33,998 nt of DNA from Mycobacterium kyorinense (GCF_001672775.1 NZ_LZKJ01000094.1:1-33998), one strand, 5' to 3'; positions 1-8,242 are shown, counted from the first letter of the stretch. A program made the numbers and translations. Notes: generated from the sequence alone by a model not told the origin.

Positions 1-284
1 AGCAGGCGTGAGCGGGCGGAGACCGTCGCAACCATGAAGTCGCCGTCGCGGTGTACCTGCACCACTGCTTCGCCGGGCGCGAGATGCCGCGCGACGTCGA
101 CCGCCGAGCGCTCGTCGCCACGCGCGGCGAGCCGGGCCGCCTCCCGCGCGGCGTCCACGCAGCGCACCTGCATCGACACCGCGCTGACCCCGGCAAGGCA
201 GAGCACCAGCACCGCGACCAGCGTGGCGAGGGCCAGCGCCGCTTCGACGGTGCTGGCGCCGGCCGTTGAGCTGACACGGCCGAC
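1..284 (-). CDS. TadE-like pilus assembly protein (Rv3655c-type), 3' end outside the window
   Basis: This is the N-terminal part of a TadE-like pseudopilin; the gene runs off the left edge. Reading leftward, the frame gives a Ser/Thr-rich start, then STVEAALALATLVAVLVL, which is the TadE-type Glu followed by a hydrophobic segment. A soluble part with AAREAARLAARG follows. In Flp/Tad systems TadE-like proteins are membrane-anchored minor pilins. The frame begins directly after the flp pilin stop, as expected for the mycobacterial tad operon. Oddity: I find no in-frame ATG, GTG or TTG between the pilin stop and the hydrophobic segment; a GTG near 277 is in another frame. The 5' boundary given is therefore nominal. 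Confidence 0.8.
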
Positions 285-475
285 TACACCTTGGTATTCA
301 GCGCCCGCCCGATGATGTTGGTCAGCGCCGCGACGATGGAATCGCCGGTGACGACGGTGTACAGGATCGCGCCGAACGCCGCCGCTGCGATCGTGCCGAT
401 GGCGTACTCGACGGTAGACATCCCCGAGTCGTCGGCCGCCAATAGCGTCAACCGCAGTTGAAGTCTCCGAAACAT
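284..475 (-). CDS. Flp-type pilin, DUF4244 family (Rv3656c ortholog)
   Basis: A 63-residue pilin precursor. A short basic leader (FRRLQLRL) is followed by the processing region GMSTVEYAIGT, with the Thr-Val-Glu-Tyr signature of Flp pilins. One hydrophobic helix follows (AAAAFGAILYTVVTG), then a short tail ending ALNTKV. It is the expected structural subunit of the fibre built by the neighbouring TadA/B/C proteins, cleaved by a prepilin peptidase that is not in this window. I chose the ATG at 475 because AGGGAG lies about 5 bases upstream; an ATG at 490 would add 5 residues. The gene sits between the tadC-like gene and the TadE-like gene on the same strand. The Tn554-type insertion in tadA now lies upstream, so supply of the assembly ATPase is probably lost. 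Confidence 0.88.
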   Translation of the reverse strand: MFRRLQLRLTLLAADDSGMSTVEYAIGTIAAAAFGAILYTVVTGDSIVAALTNIIGRALNTKV

Positions 476-529
476 GCTGGCTCCCTTCATCTTCCCCTTC
501 TCTGTCGGTCCGGATGCGGGTGTTCGAGG

Positions 530-1120
530 TCACAGCAGACCCGTCTGCAGGACGTCACCGGCCAGGCCCGCCACCACCGGGACGATGCCCAGGCATACGA
601 ACGCCGGCAGGAAGCACATTCCGAGCGGACCGGCGATCAGCACCGCCGCGCGCTCGGCGGCAGCAGCCGCGCTGTGCGCGGTGTCCTGGCGACACCGGGT
701 GGCCAGGTCGGCCACGCCCTGGGCGAGCGCCGCACCAGAGGATGCCGATCGCCGCGCCAACCGCAACAGCGCGTCGGTCTGGGCGCCTAGCGATTCGGCC
801 GGCATGTCCGGCGGTGCCGACCATGCGACGGCCGGATCGGCGCCCAGCGTGAGTAGGTCGGCGGCTCGCCGTAACACGCGGGCCAGCGGCGGCGGCGCAG
901 ACGACGCGGTGATCGCCGCGGCAGTGGAGACCGCCATGCCCGAGACCAGACACACCGCCAGCACATCCAAGCTCGATGCCACCGCCAGCGGGTCTGTCCC
1001 GCGCGGTGACGGCCGCGCGACGCGGCGGGTGTCGCGCGTCGTCCCGGCCCGCGCCCGGACCGTCGATGGCGCGACACCACACAGCAGCGCCGCCGCCAAG
1101 AGGATCGCCGGCGTCGTCAT
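530..1120 (-). CDS. TadC-like pilus assembly membrane protein (Rv3657c ortholog)
   Basis: This 196-residue protein of the type II secretion F (GspF/TadC) family is short compared with typical TadC, as in M. tuberculosis. It starts with a hydrophobic segment (ILLAAALLCGV). A second hydrophobic stretch (LDVLAVCLVSGMAVSTAAAITA) follows, then a helical cytoplasmic part with LARRSASSGAALAQGVADLA, and a C-terminal membrane hairpin (AVLIAGPLGMCFLPAFVCLGIVPVVAGL). With TadB it should form the inner-membrane platform on which the TadA ATPase acts. Its start lies 7 bases after the tadB stop, so the two are cotranscribed. The family assignment is confident; activity is doubtful here because tadA is split. 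Confidence 0.87.
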   Translation of the reverse strand: MTTPAILLAAALLCGVAPSTVRARAGTTRDTRRVARPSPRGTDPLAVASSLDVLAVCLVSGMAVSTAAAITASSAPPPLARVLRRAADLLTLGADPAVAWSAPPDMPAESLGAQTDALLRLARRSASSGAALAQGVADLATRCRQDTAHSAAAAAERAAVLIAGPLGMCFLPAFVCLGIVPVVAGLAGDVLQTGLL

Positions 1121-1127
1121 GCGTGCC

Positions 1128-1919
1128 TCACCGCGTCACCCGGTCGGTGATGTGGTCTGACCACAGCAGGCCGGCACACACCAGCGTTACTCCGACCACC
1201 AGCAGCCAGCCGCCCGCATGGCCGCCCAGCAAGAACGCCATCGGGTGCGCTCCGATCAGCTGACCGAGCAGCACAGAAAGCAGCGGCAAGCCGGCCAGGA
1301 TGACCGCAGTGGCGCGGGCACCGGCCATCGCCGCAGTGACCTGCGCCGAAAATCGCTGCCGTTCGGCGATGTCACGTTGAGCGGCGCGCATCAGGGTGGA
1401 CATCGCCAGGCCGTGCTCGGTGGCCAGTTGCCAACAGGCCGCGATCCGCTCCCATTGCGCGGGGAGTGCCGAGGTCGCTGCAACGCTGCGTAGGCCGGCA
1501 ACCACATCAGCGCCCAGCCGGGCGCGAGCCGCCACCGACCGGCAGCCGGTTGCGACGGCCCCGCCGCTTTCGTCGGCCGCCACCGCAAACGCGCGGACCG
1601 GGTGGGCGCCGACTTGCAGCTCGCCGACTAAGACATCGATCGCCGTGTCCAGTGCCCGGCTCTCGCGCAGGCCGACACGGCTGCGGCGGCGACGCCGGTA
1701 GCGCATCCCCAAGGTCGCGGCCAACACCGCGGCGGCGAGAACCGTGGTCGGCGCCAGGACCAAGGCCAGCGCAGCCGCGGCACACACCGCCGACCACCTA
1801 GCCACCGCCCGCGAGTTACGTATCCGCGCACGCGCCGGCGCGAGCCGCCGCCGCGGCGATGACGACATCACCGACACCGCCAGCGCCAATCCCAGCGCGG
1901 CCGATACCGGGCCGGTCAC
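1128..1919 (-). CDS. TadB-like pilus assembly membrane protein (Rv3658c ortholog)
   Basis: A 263-residue protein of the GspF/TadB family. An N-terminal hydrophobic region and an Arg-rich linker (RRRLAPARARIRNSR) come first. Two membrane segments follow near residues 45-70 (SAVCAAAALALVLAPTTVLAAAVLAATLGM). The cytoplasmic F domain contains ALDTAIDVLVGELQVGAHPVRAF and LATEHGLAMSTLMRAAQRDI. Two C-terminal membrane segments end the protein (ATAVILAGLPLLSVLLGQLIG and GGWLLVVGVTLVCAGLLW). It is the platform partner of TadC and TadA. The GTG start overlaps the TGA of the tadA 3' fragment (GTGA), the normal translational coupling in this operon. The tadA fragment upstream is no longer connected to its own 5' part, so coupling and transcription are probably broken. 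Confidence 0.88.
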   Translation of the reverse strand: MTGPVSAALGLALAVSVMSSSPRRRLAPARARIRNSRAVARWSAVCAAAALALVLAPTTVLAAAVLAATLGMRYRRRRRSRVGLRESRALDTAIDVLVGELQVGAHPVRAFAVAADESGGAVATGCRSVAARARLGADVVAGLRSVAATSALPAQWERIAACWQLATEHGLAMSTLMRAAQRDIAERQRFSAQVTAAMAGARATAVILAGLPLLSVLLGQLIGAHPMAFLLGGHAGGWLLVVGVTLVCAGLLWSDHITDRVTR

Positions 1920-2092
1920 CTCGCAGACCTGCTCGCCAGCAGCCGACGCAGTTCGGTGGCCGCGTCGGTGAACCCGCGATCGACATGCCAGGCGGTGACC
2001 GCGCGCACCTGCCCGCCGGTTCGGCGCAGCACGGCGATCTCACTGACCCGCCGGCCTGCGGCACCCCCGCGAGCCACATGGACCAGCACCTG
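1916..2092 (-). pseudogene. 3' fragment of tadA, cut off by the Tn554-type insertion
   Basis: The minus-strand frame reads QVLVHVARGGAAGRRVSEIA and continues through a C-terminal helix to a TGA at 1916-1918 that overlaps the tadB GTG. This is the C-terminal end of a TadA/VirB11-type ATPase: 58 codons without their own start. Just upstream the frame meets CGCGCG and then the element end, with an in-frame TAA. Joining base 2092 to base 13490 restores the frame (AAAV then QVLVHV) with the 5' part at 13490-14476, giving about 387 codons. Confidence 0.92.
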
Positions 2093-2105
2093 CGCGCGTT
2101 ATCAG
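2093..2105. repeat. Left attachment site of the element (core plus recombinase arm)
   Basis: CGCGCG (2093-2098) is followed by TTATCAGAGG. The arm TTATCAG is an imperfect inverted match to TTATCTG, which is the reverse complement of 13483-13489. Base 2092 is the last base that fits host tadA. The core differs from the right one, so it was probably carried in from the donor site. Confidence 0.75.
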
Positions 2106-2111
2106 AGGTTT

Positions 2112-2157
2112 AACACGTTCTATTGGTTAATCAGCGTGTTTACCTGCACATTAATCA
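2112..2157. repeat. Subterminal repeats at the left end of the element
   Basis: Two direct copies of TTAATCA (2127-2133 and 2151-2157) occur. The first lies inside an inverted repeat AACACG (2112-2117) / CGTGTT (2135-2140). The TAATC core recurs in the inverted repeat at the other end (13417-13453), which fits accessory binding sites for the recombinases or TnpC. The role is inferred. Confidence 0.5.
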
Positions 2158-2161
2158 TCGT

Positions 2162-2171
2162 ATACATGTAT
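2162..2171. promoter_or_regulatory. 10-bp perfect palindrome ATACATGTAT, candidate operator
   Basis: ATACATGTAT lies upstream of the unknown cargo gene in an AT-rich stretch that stands out from the GC-rich surroundings. It overlaps a TATACA sequence that could act as a -10 element. A plausible ligand is the XRE-ImmA protein encoded next in the same operon; this is inferred from position and symmetry only. Confidence 0.4.
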
Positions 2172-2260
2172 CCTCTTAGGTATGGTTGGCCAAACATTTT
2201 CCAAGTTTGCACGGCGTGGCGCGCCGGCCGATGTGGGATACCGGGGTAAAAATTCACCCC

Positions 2261-2962
2261 ATGGACCTACACGACAATCCACAACTGCTGGTGGAGAAGT
2301 TCGTCGAGCAGCATGCTCTCGTGTTGGGCGAAACGCATGGCGATCTGTGTGCGAGGTTGGCGGAGGTTCCGGACCGGTACGTCGATCAGGGGAACGATCC
2401 CCGAGGAATCACCGTGTCATGCACGCTGCTGGAGACGTTGCTGTTCTCGAGGTGGCGTCGCCAGACCGAGGACTCGACTTTGAAGGCGATCAAGGGCAAC
2501 GGGTTTGGGATTGTTCTGGTCGACGGGAAGGGGTCTCGTATCGGGGTGCGCAAACATCCACGCAACTGGGACGGCAGCCTGCTCGAATCGGTGGAGTATG
2601 TGCCCGGCGAGCATCAGCTGAGTATCGAGGAGGAATTGGGGTACCCAATCGGCGGCGGGGATGGCATTCCGGAGCCTCCCGGGTATCGGCAATACGTACT
2701 GTGGTGGCCAGGCAATCTGGGCTTGGGTGGTGCGGTCTTGGCTGCGGGCATACTCACCGACAAGGTTCAGGTACTCTACGCCAGCACTCCGCTGCCGCCA
2801 CCGATCATGGAGCAGCGTGCGAAAACGGCACCCACCATGGATCCGTTCACGCAGGCTACCGAGGTTGCAATGCCCGGAAAGCGGCGCCGGGACGAGGACT
2901 TCGCGGATGCCGACGGCGTCACCGAGGAGACACTGAACGAAGCGCCGCCGGAATCGTCGTAG
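2261..2962 (+). CDS. Unrecognised cargo protein paired with XRE-ImmA/IrrE
   Basis: I do not recognise this 233-residue protein. It is predicted soluble, with no signal peptide or clear membrane helix. The central part is acidic and aromatic-rich, with LLETLLFSRWRRQTEDSTLKAI, then FGIVLVDGKGSRIGVRKHPRNWDGS and PPGYRQYVLWWPGNLGLGGAV. The C-terminal ~45 residues are charged and low-complexity (PGKRRRDEDFADADG). I chose the ATG at 2261 because residues from older in-frame starts (ATG 2231, TTG 2186) look uninformative. It is followed after 64 bases by the XRE-ImmA/IrrE gene on the same strand, so they probably form one operon. The pairing suggests a substrate, toxin or regulator handled by the peptidase; nothing in the sequence proves which. 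Confidence 0.75.
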   Translation: MDLHDNPQLLVEKFVEQHALVLGETHGDLCARLAEVPDRYVDQGNDPRGITVSCTLLETLLFSRWRRQTEDSTLKAIKGNGFGIVLVDGKGSRIGVRKHPRNWDGSLLESVEYVPGEHQLSIEEELGYPIGGGDGIPEPPGYRQYVLWWPGNLGLGGAVLAAGILTDKVQVLYASTPLPPPIMEQRAKTAPTMDPFTQATEVAMPGKRRRDEDFADADGVTEETLNEAPPESS

Positions 2963-3026
2963 CCCTCGTGCACACTGCTGGGTGCATGCGGGGCTCCCAC
3001 TCGGGTGATGTTGAATCGAGCGCACG

Positions 3027-4280
3027 ATGATCGAGGTTTTTGGTGCACGGGTCCGGCAGGCCCGGCTATTGCGGCGCATGACGGCAACTTCTGTGGTGGG
3101 CCTGGTTGGCTGGAGCAATGCCCGCCAGACGAAGATCGAGAAGTCTTCGACGATCATGTTGTCCGTTGATGAGGTTGCGGGGCTGTCGGAGTTGTTCCGC
3201 TTTCCTGCACGGTTTTTCAGCTCGGAACCGCAGTCTCGCGTATCGGCGGGTGAGTTGCTTTTCCGGGCGCCAAAGTCGATGACTGTTGGCGAGCAGGACT
3301 TCTTGGCGACGTTCGCTTCGCTCGCCGGCGATTTTCTCGGCGACCTGGATGAGCGGTCGAAATTGCCTCATGTGAAGGTCCCGTCGATCTGCGGCAAGGA
3401 TCATCACCGGCCGAGCGCGGTCCAGGCCGCAGGGTGGCTGCGCGAGGCGATGGGGCTAGAACCTCATGAGCCACTGGATGATTTGATGTATGAAACTGAG
3501 CGATTGGGTGCACCGGTGATCGTCCGGCGGCGCACTCCGGGTGAGTGGGAGAGCGAGTTCGCGGCCACACCGGGGAGAGCGCGTGACGAGAAGCACTTGG
3601 GTTATTCGAGTTGGGTGGGACGACACCGGGATCGCCCGCTCGTAGTGTTGCGCGAATCCGAGTCGTGGGAACGGACCCGATTCACCGTTGCCCATGAGTT
3701 GGGGCATTTGGTGTTGCACAGCCGTGGGCACTGCTCGGTGAACTCGGGCGAGGAGTTGGAGGCCAACCGGTTCGCCACCGAGTTGTTGGCGCCCGTCGCC
3801 GCGCTGGCGCCGGAGTTGCCACAGGTGATGTCACTGTTGAACCTCAAACCGCTCAAGGACAAGTGGGGCTTGTCGTTGGGTTCGCTGATCATGCACATGC
3901 GTGACTCGGGATTGATCGACGCTGATCGCGCAAAAATGCTTACCACACAACTGTATTCACGGATCAATCCTGAGACTGGGCATACCTGGGGTATGACGGA
4001 ACCCGGATGGAACGAACGTGACCCCGAGCGGCCCAGGCTGCTGCGCAAGTGGGTGGAACGCTGCTACGGGGATGCCTCGGTGCCGATGCTGGCCGCACGC
4101 GAGTCAATGATATTTCCATCGGATCTGCTCGAATGGTTCCTGGCTACGCAACGGCCTTCACCTGCATCTGACAGGCGCCCGATGGCTGCCGTCGGGATGC
4201 GCGGTGCTAGCGGATCAGCCCCGGAAGAGCGGCATCAAGTGGTCCGCCTCGACGATTTCCGTCGCGGTAAAACTCCATGA
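3027..4280 (+). CDS. XRE-family regulator fused to an ImmA/IrrE zinc metallopeptidase
   Basis: A 417-residue protein. Residues ~1-55 form a divergent helix-turn-helix (FGARVRQARLLRRMTATSVVGLVGWSNARQTKIEKSSTI is spread over residues 5-43). A linker follows. The peptidase domain has the zinc motif HELGH at residues 223-227, and downstream EELEANRFATELLAP supplies the third-ligand glutamate region of COG2856 proteins. The family cleaves repressors or antitoxins (ImmA cleaves ImmR of ICEBs1; IrrE/DdrO in Deinococcus). The likely target here is its own operon or the neighbouring unknown protein, but that is inference. The stop (4278-4280) lies 22 bases before the recombinase GTG, so it may be cotranscribed with tnpABC and link element mobility to a stress signal. 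The start ATG at 3027 follows the previous stop by 64 bases. Confidence 0.88.
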   Translation: MIEVFGARVRQARLLRRMTATSVVGLVGWSNARQTKIEKSSTIMLSVDEVAGLSELFRFPARFFSSEPQSRVSAGELLFRAPKSMTVGEQDFLATFASLAGDFLGDLDERSKLPHVKVPSICGKDHHRPSAVQAAGWLREAMGLEPHEPLDDLMYETERLGAPVIVRRRTPGEWESEFAATPGRARDEKHLGYSSWVGRHRDRPLVVLRESESWERTRFTVAHELGHLVLHSRGHCSVNSGEELEANRFATELLAPVAALAPELPQVMSLLNLKPLKDKWGLSLGSLIMHMRDSGLIDADRAKMLTTQLYSRINPETGHTWGMTEPGWNERDPERPRLLRKWVERCYGDASVPMLAARESMIFPSDLLEWFLATQRPSPASDRRPMAAVGMRGASGSAPEERHQVVRLDDFRRGKTP

Positions 4281-4302
4281 ACGGCGCGAGAGGCTGCTGA
4301 AC

Positions 4303-5508
4303 GTGGCGCGGGTGCAGCGGCTGTGTTTCCCGGACCGGCCTGATACCTACACGGTGGTCGGCGCCGATCGGCTACCCGTTGCACCTGCCCGAGAGTACTT
4401 GCGGTTCCTCGCAGATCAGGGCGCGTCTCCAAATACGGTGCGTGCCTACGCATACGGGCTATCGGCGTGGTGGACGGTGCTCGAACACACCGGCGCGGCC
4501 TGGGATGATTTTCCCACTAGCCTGTTTGGCGAGTTCCTGTGTTATCTGCGGACTGGGGATCTGCCGGGCATGGTCCGTATCGGTGAGCCCGGGCCTGGGA
4601 TGGCCGAGTCGTCGTTGCAGCCGCGGGGGGCTGCGGTGTTGTCGATGTACCGGTACTTCGCCGACGCCCACGATTTGACCCGCCCGTACCGCCGCTTGTT
4701 TTCCTCCCACGCCCGATCCTCGCGGCGCCGCTATGCCCCCACCCTGGCTGGTGTCGGACCGCGACGTGATCAGGAGGTGCCTGTGCACCGCCGGCGTGCA
4801 CCCAATCGCAGCGAGACGCCGGTGTTGTTGCCCGATCAAGTCAACGCCATCCTGGATGGCTGCAGTGTGCAGTCGCCGTCGGGTGAGTGGACCGGCAGCG
4901 AGGCGGGTTTGCGTGACCGGTTATTCTTCGCCGTCCTGGCCGAGACCGGAATGCGAATAGGTGAAGCATTATCTTTGCGCCACAATGATTTCCATATCAC
5001 CGGGGGTGAGACTCCGTCGATTCTGGTGGCCGGCCGCGACGATCACCCCCATGGGGTACGAGCCAAGTCCGGTGCACGCCGGATCTACATCGGCGATGAT
5101 CTGGTAGCCCTCTACAGCGAGTACGTGTGGCAGCTGATCGGGTGGGCCGCCGACGTCGCGGTTGCCGATCTGGCGTCGCACTTCGTGTTCGTCAATCTGG
5201 CACGCGGCCAGCGCTATGCACCGTTGCGCCCGGAAACCGTCTACGACAAGGTGGACACCCTCACGGCCGCCCATGCTGATGTGTTGCCGCAGGACTGGAC
5301 TCCTCACTGGCTGCGCCACACCCACGCTACAGCTCTGCTGTTGTCTGGGGTGCCTGAACACGTGGTGATGCGCCGTCTCGGCCACGCCGATGTGCAGACC
5401 ACGCTGTCGATCTACGGGTGGGTGACCGCCGACGCCGAGATGCGCACGGTCGCGCAGTGGAAGAGCTTCGTCGCCGGCTGGAAGGTGAGCCATGACTCAA
5501 CCCCGTAA
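4303..5508 (+). CDS. tnpA: TnpA-like tyrosine recombinase of a Tn554-type element
   Basis: A 401-residue site-specific recombinase. The N-terminal SAM-like DNA-binding domain contains REYLRFLADQGASPNTVRAYAYGLSAWW. The catalytic domain carries the full residue set: Arg218 in ETGMRIGEALSL, Lys255 in VRAKSGARR, His335 and Arg338 in HWLRHTHAT, His361 in RRLGHADVQTT, and the nucleophile Tyr371 in LSIYGW. It should cut and rejoin the ends of the element together with the TnpB-like protein. I chose the GTG at 4303, which has AGAGG about 9 bases upstream; an upstream GTG at 4204 would overlap the ImmA gene. Its end overlaps the next recombinase gene by 17 bases. The gene is intact, so the element may still be active. 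Confidence 0.9.
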   Translation: MARVQRLCFPDRPDTYTVVGADRLPVAPAREYLRFLADQGASPNTVRAYAYGLSAWWTVLEHTGAAWDDFPTSLFGEFLCYLRTGDLPGMVRIGEPGPGMAESSLQPRGAAVLSMYRYFADAHDLTRPYRRLFSSHARSSRRRYAPTLAGVGPRRDQEVPVHRRRAPNRSETPVLLPDQVNAILDGCSVQSPSGEWTGSEAGLRDRLFFAVLAETGMRIGEALSLRHNDFHITGGETPSILVAGRDDHPHGVRAKSGARRIYIGDDLVALYSEYVWQLIGWAADVAVADLASHFVFVNLARGQRYAPLRPETVYDKVDTLTAAHADVLPQDWTPHWLRHTHATALLLSGVPEHVVMRRLGHADVQTTLSIYGWVTADAEMRTVAQWKSFVAGWKVSHDSTP

Positions 5509-7720
5509 CAGTCACGTCGATTCTGCAGGATCCGCGGCGGCCACCGTGTGGGATCGGCAATGGCAGCAGGTCCCTGAATCGTGGCGAACTTTGCACTACC
5601 GCATCGACGCTGCACCGTTCGACGCCGTGTTCGTGCGCAACCAGCGCTACCTGAACAATCCCGACGGCCACGACTTCACCCCCGCCGATGTCCCAGAACG
5701 CTTTCGCCAAGAAATGGCGTGGTGGGTGTGGTTGTGCGGCCACGAAGGAATCCGCAAGATCGAGCCGTTCCTGCTGAAGTGGACGGCCGTCGCCTTGACC
5801 GACGCCGCCGCCGAGCACCAGCAGCGGTATCACCGGCCTCCAGTGAGCATTGCAGACCTCGCGGCCGAGGATGTCGTACGTCACGCCGTGGTGCGCTTTG
5901 AGCGCCGCAACGCCCGCCTGCCCTCCGCGGGGGCTCGGCGCCAGGTCGTGGCCTTGATCGAGCACCTGCATCTTTACGTATCGGTGCGCTGCACCGATGC
6001 CCCGTGGTGGGCCCATGACATCTGGGATCTACGGGCTGATCCCCGCATACCACAGCGCGAACATGAACCCAGCCATGACCAAGTCGTCAAACTTGCCGCG
6101 ATCCACCCGCCCTGGCTGCGTGAGGGCGTGCGGTTCTGGCTGCGCACCTCCATAACCGCGGAATTGCTGCGCTGGTCATCGGTAGCCGATCGTGCTCGCA
6201 ACATGGCCAGGCACCTCGGCCCGTTCTTGGCCGCCCGCAACATCAGCACCCCACTGTTGGCCGATGACCGCGCCGCCCTGCGGTTGTTGTTCACCGAGTT
6301 CTCCAACTACCTGAAATCCCCATCCGCACAGTTCAAACCAGACCGGCCGTTGTCAGCATCCGCGGTGGACTCGACCCAGTCGCAGGCCCAGGTGTTCTAC
6401 GCCTTCATGGTTGATCACGCCGAGGAAGCCGCTGCGGCGACCGGCGACCCCCGGTGGGCTCAGATCACCGACACCTACACGCGTCTGTGGGGCGCGGCGT
6501 TTCGAACGCGCCGCGCCAACCGGCAGCGGGAGCTGACGTGGTTCTCCACGTCGGAATTGCAGCAGATGCTGTGCTACCTCGATGTGCTGGCGGCCGATCG
6601 CGGTATGCCGGTGGCCATCACTCACCCTGATGCAACGATCTCGGTTGTCGCCGGCCTCGGAGACCCGCAAGCCGCGCGCGTCTGGCTGCTGCAGGCGCTG
6701 ACCGGACGCCGAGCCTCGGAGATACTGATGCTCGACTTCGACCCTCTGACCGCTATTCCCGGCCCGGAACGCCCCACAGATTCCGATGACCCCAACGCAT
6801 TCGTCGCCAAGTTGCGCTACCAGCAGACCAAGGTCGACGGGGTACTGCCGTCGATCCTGGTTGAGAAGGCGGTGGTCAACGTGATCACCGAACAGCAACA
6901 GTGGGTTCGCCGCCGCTACCCTGGGCTGAGCCCGAAGTACCTGTTCCTCGGACTGCGCCACCAGCATCAGGGCCACCGGGCCCGCACCTACCAGTCCTAC
7001 GGTGTGGCACTGAACAAACTCGACAAGGTTCACGGCCTGGCCGACTCGGCCGGGCGTCCGCTGCGGTTCAGCCAGACCCATCGGCTGCGCCATACCCGGG
7101 CCACCGAGTTGCTAAACGACGGCGTTCCCATTCACGTGGTACAGCGATACCTTGGGCACGCATCCCCTGAGATGACCCTGCGCTACGCTGCGACGCTTGC
7201 TGCAACAGCTGAGTCAGAATTCCTGCGGCACAAGAAGGTCGGCGCACACGGCACCGATATCGCAATCAGTCCATCCGATATTTATGACATGACTCAACTG
7301 GCGGCCCGCACGGATCGGGTACTTCCCAACGGCGTGTGCCTGCTTCCTCCGCTGAAGAGCTGTGACAAAGGAAATGCTTGTCTGTCATGCGGGCATTTCG
7401 CCACCGACGCCACTCATCTCGACGAATTGATCGCGCAGCGCGCCAAGACCGTCAACTTGATCGAGGTCCGCCGCGAACAGTACCGGCGACGTAGCGGGCG
7501 GGAACTCACCGACGACAACGTGTGGATTCACGAACGGCGCCGGGAGATCGCCTCTCTGGACGCGATCATCGAGCGTCTGCACACCGACACCGAGGGCCTC
7601 GCGAACGGAGCCAGTGTGGGCGGTGCTGGTGCCTCAAACCGGTTGCCGCTGTTGAAGGTCAAGACCCGCGGCAGCCACGAATCTGTTCTACGCAAAGCCG
7701 ACCCCAACGCACCCGGATGA
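5492..7720 (+). CDS. tnpB: TnpB-like large tyrosine recombinase with a C-terminal Cys motif
   Basis: A 742-residue recombinase, longer than the Tn554 TnpB prototype. A long N-terminal region is followed by a catalytic domain with Arg407 (ALTGRRASEIL), Lys447 (QQTKVDG), His530 and Arg533 (THRLRHTRAT), His556 (RYLGHASPEMT) and Tyr565 (LRYA). The C-terminal ~175 residues contain four cysteines, Cys615, Cys623, Cys629 and Cys632 (CLLPPLKSC, then CLSCGH), which look like a zinc-binding site. A helical tail with many Arg and Glu residues follows. All catalytic residues are present. The ATG at 5492 lies inside the end of tnpA (17-base overlap), and its TGA overlaps the tnpC ATG, so the three proteins are translationally coupled. 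It is expected to act with TnpA in one recombination complex. Confidence 0.9.
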   Translation: MTQPRNSHVDSAGSAAATVWDRQWQQVPESWRTLHYRIDAAPFDAVFVRNQRYLNNPDGHDFTPADVPERFRQEMAWWVWLCGHEGIRKIEPFLLKWTAVALTDAAAEHQQRYHRPPVSIADLAAEDVVRHAVVRFERRNARLPSAGARRQVVALIEHLHLYVSVRCTDAPWWAHDIWDLRADPRIPQREHEPSHDQVVKLAAIHPPWLREGVRFWLRTSITAELLRWSSVADRARNMARHLGPFLAARNISTPLLADDRAALRLLFTEFSNYLKSPSAQFKPDRPLSASAVDSTQSQAQVFYAFMVDHAEEAAAATGDPRWAQITDTYTRLWGAAFRTRRANRQRELTWFSTSELQQMLCYLDVLAADRGMPVAITHPDATISVVAGLGDPQAARVWLLQALTGRRASEILMLDFDPLTAIPGPERPTDSDDPNAFVAKLRYQQTKVDGVLPSILVEKAVVNVITEQQQWVRRRYPGLSPKYLFLGLRHQHQGHRARTYQSYGVALNKLDKVHGLADSAGRPLRFSQTHRLRHTRATELLNDGVPIHVVQRYLGHASPEMTLRYAATLAATAESEFLRHKKVGAHGTDIAISPSDIYDMTQLAARTDRVLPNGVCLLPPLKSCDKGNACLSCGHFATDATHLDELIAQRAKTVNLIEVRREQYRRRSGRELTDDNVWIHERRREIASLDAIIERLHTDTEGLANGASVGGAGASNRLPLLKVKTRGSHESVLRKADPNAPG

Positions 7721-8130
7721 GGCAACGCCCCCCTCCCCCTTCGGATAACGCCCGCCGCGCCCTGGCCGACTACCGTAAGAACATCTCCCAGACCAAGCGC
7801 CGGGATATCGAACGCGCCATCAAACACCTGCGCAAGACCAACGCCATCATCAACATATCCACCGTCGCTGCCCGCGCCGGCGTAGAACGCAAGACCGTCT
7901 ACAAGCACCGCGACCTCGTCGCGATCATCGACGCCTACCGACGCCAGCCGCCTTCGCTCGACGCCGCGACGGGCCGCGAGAGCACCGTCGTAGCCGCCCT
8001 ACGTGCCCAACTGGTCGCCAAGGACGGTGAGATCCGCGCACTGAGAACCAAGCTTGCCGAACAAGAATCGACAATCGCACTGCTCTACGGACAACTCGAC
8101 GCCGGAAACGGTGCAGGGGGCGGCGGCTAA
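7717..8130 (+). CDS. tnpC: TnpC-like small transposition protein (DUF6262 type)
   Basis: A 137-residue basic protein. The N-terminal half contains RRALADYRKNISQTKRRDIE and a predicted helix-turn-helix at residues ~46-66 (NISTVAARAGVERKTVYKHR). The C-terminal half is a coiled coil at ~90-125 (LRAQLVAKDGEIRALRTKLAEQ). The position, directly after two tandem recombinases with an ATGA overlap at 7717-7720, and the fold match the third protein of Tn554-type elements. In Tn554, TnpC is not essential but affects frequency and orientation of transposition. A longer upstream-extended frame exists but lies inside tnpB. It faces the convergent mmpL gene across a 112-base gap. Confidence 0.85.
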   Translation: MRQRPPPPSDNARRALADYRKNISQTKRRDIERAIKHLRKTNAIINISTVAARAGVERKTVYKHRDLVAIIDAYRRQPPSLDAATGRESTVVAALRAQLVAKDGEIRALRTKLAEQESTIALLYGQLDAGNGAGGGG

Positions 8131-8242
8131 TGGGTGCCATCGCAACAACGGCTTGGGGCACCGCCTGCACTTCACTCGCGATTCCAGCCATTGTGGCGCC
8201 GAAACCACGCACCCGTAGCCGTAATCCCCCAATCTGCGGCGG

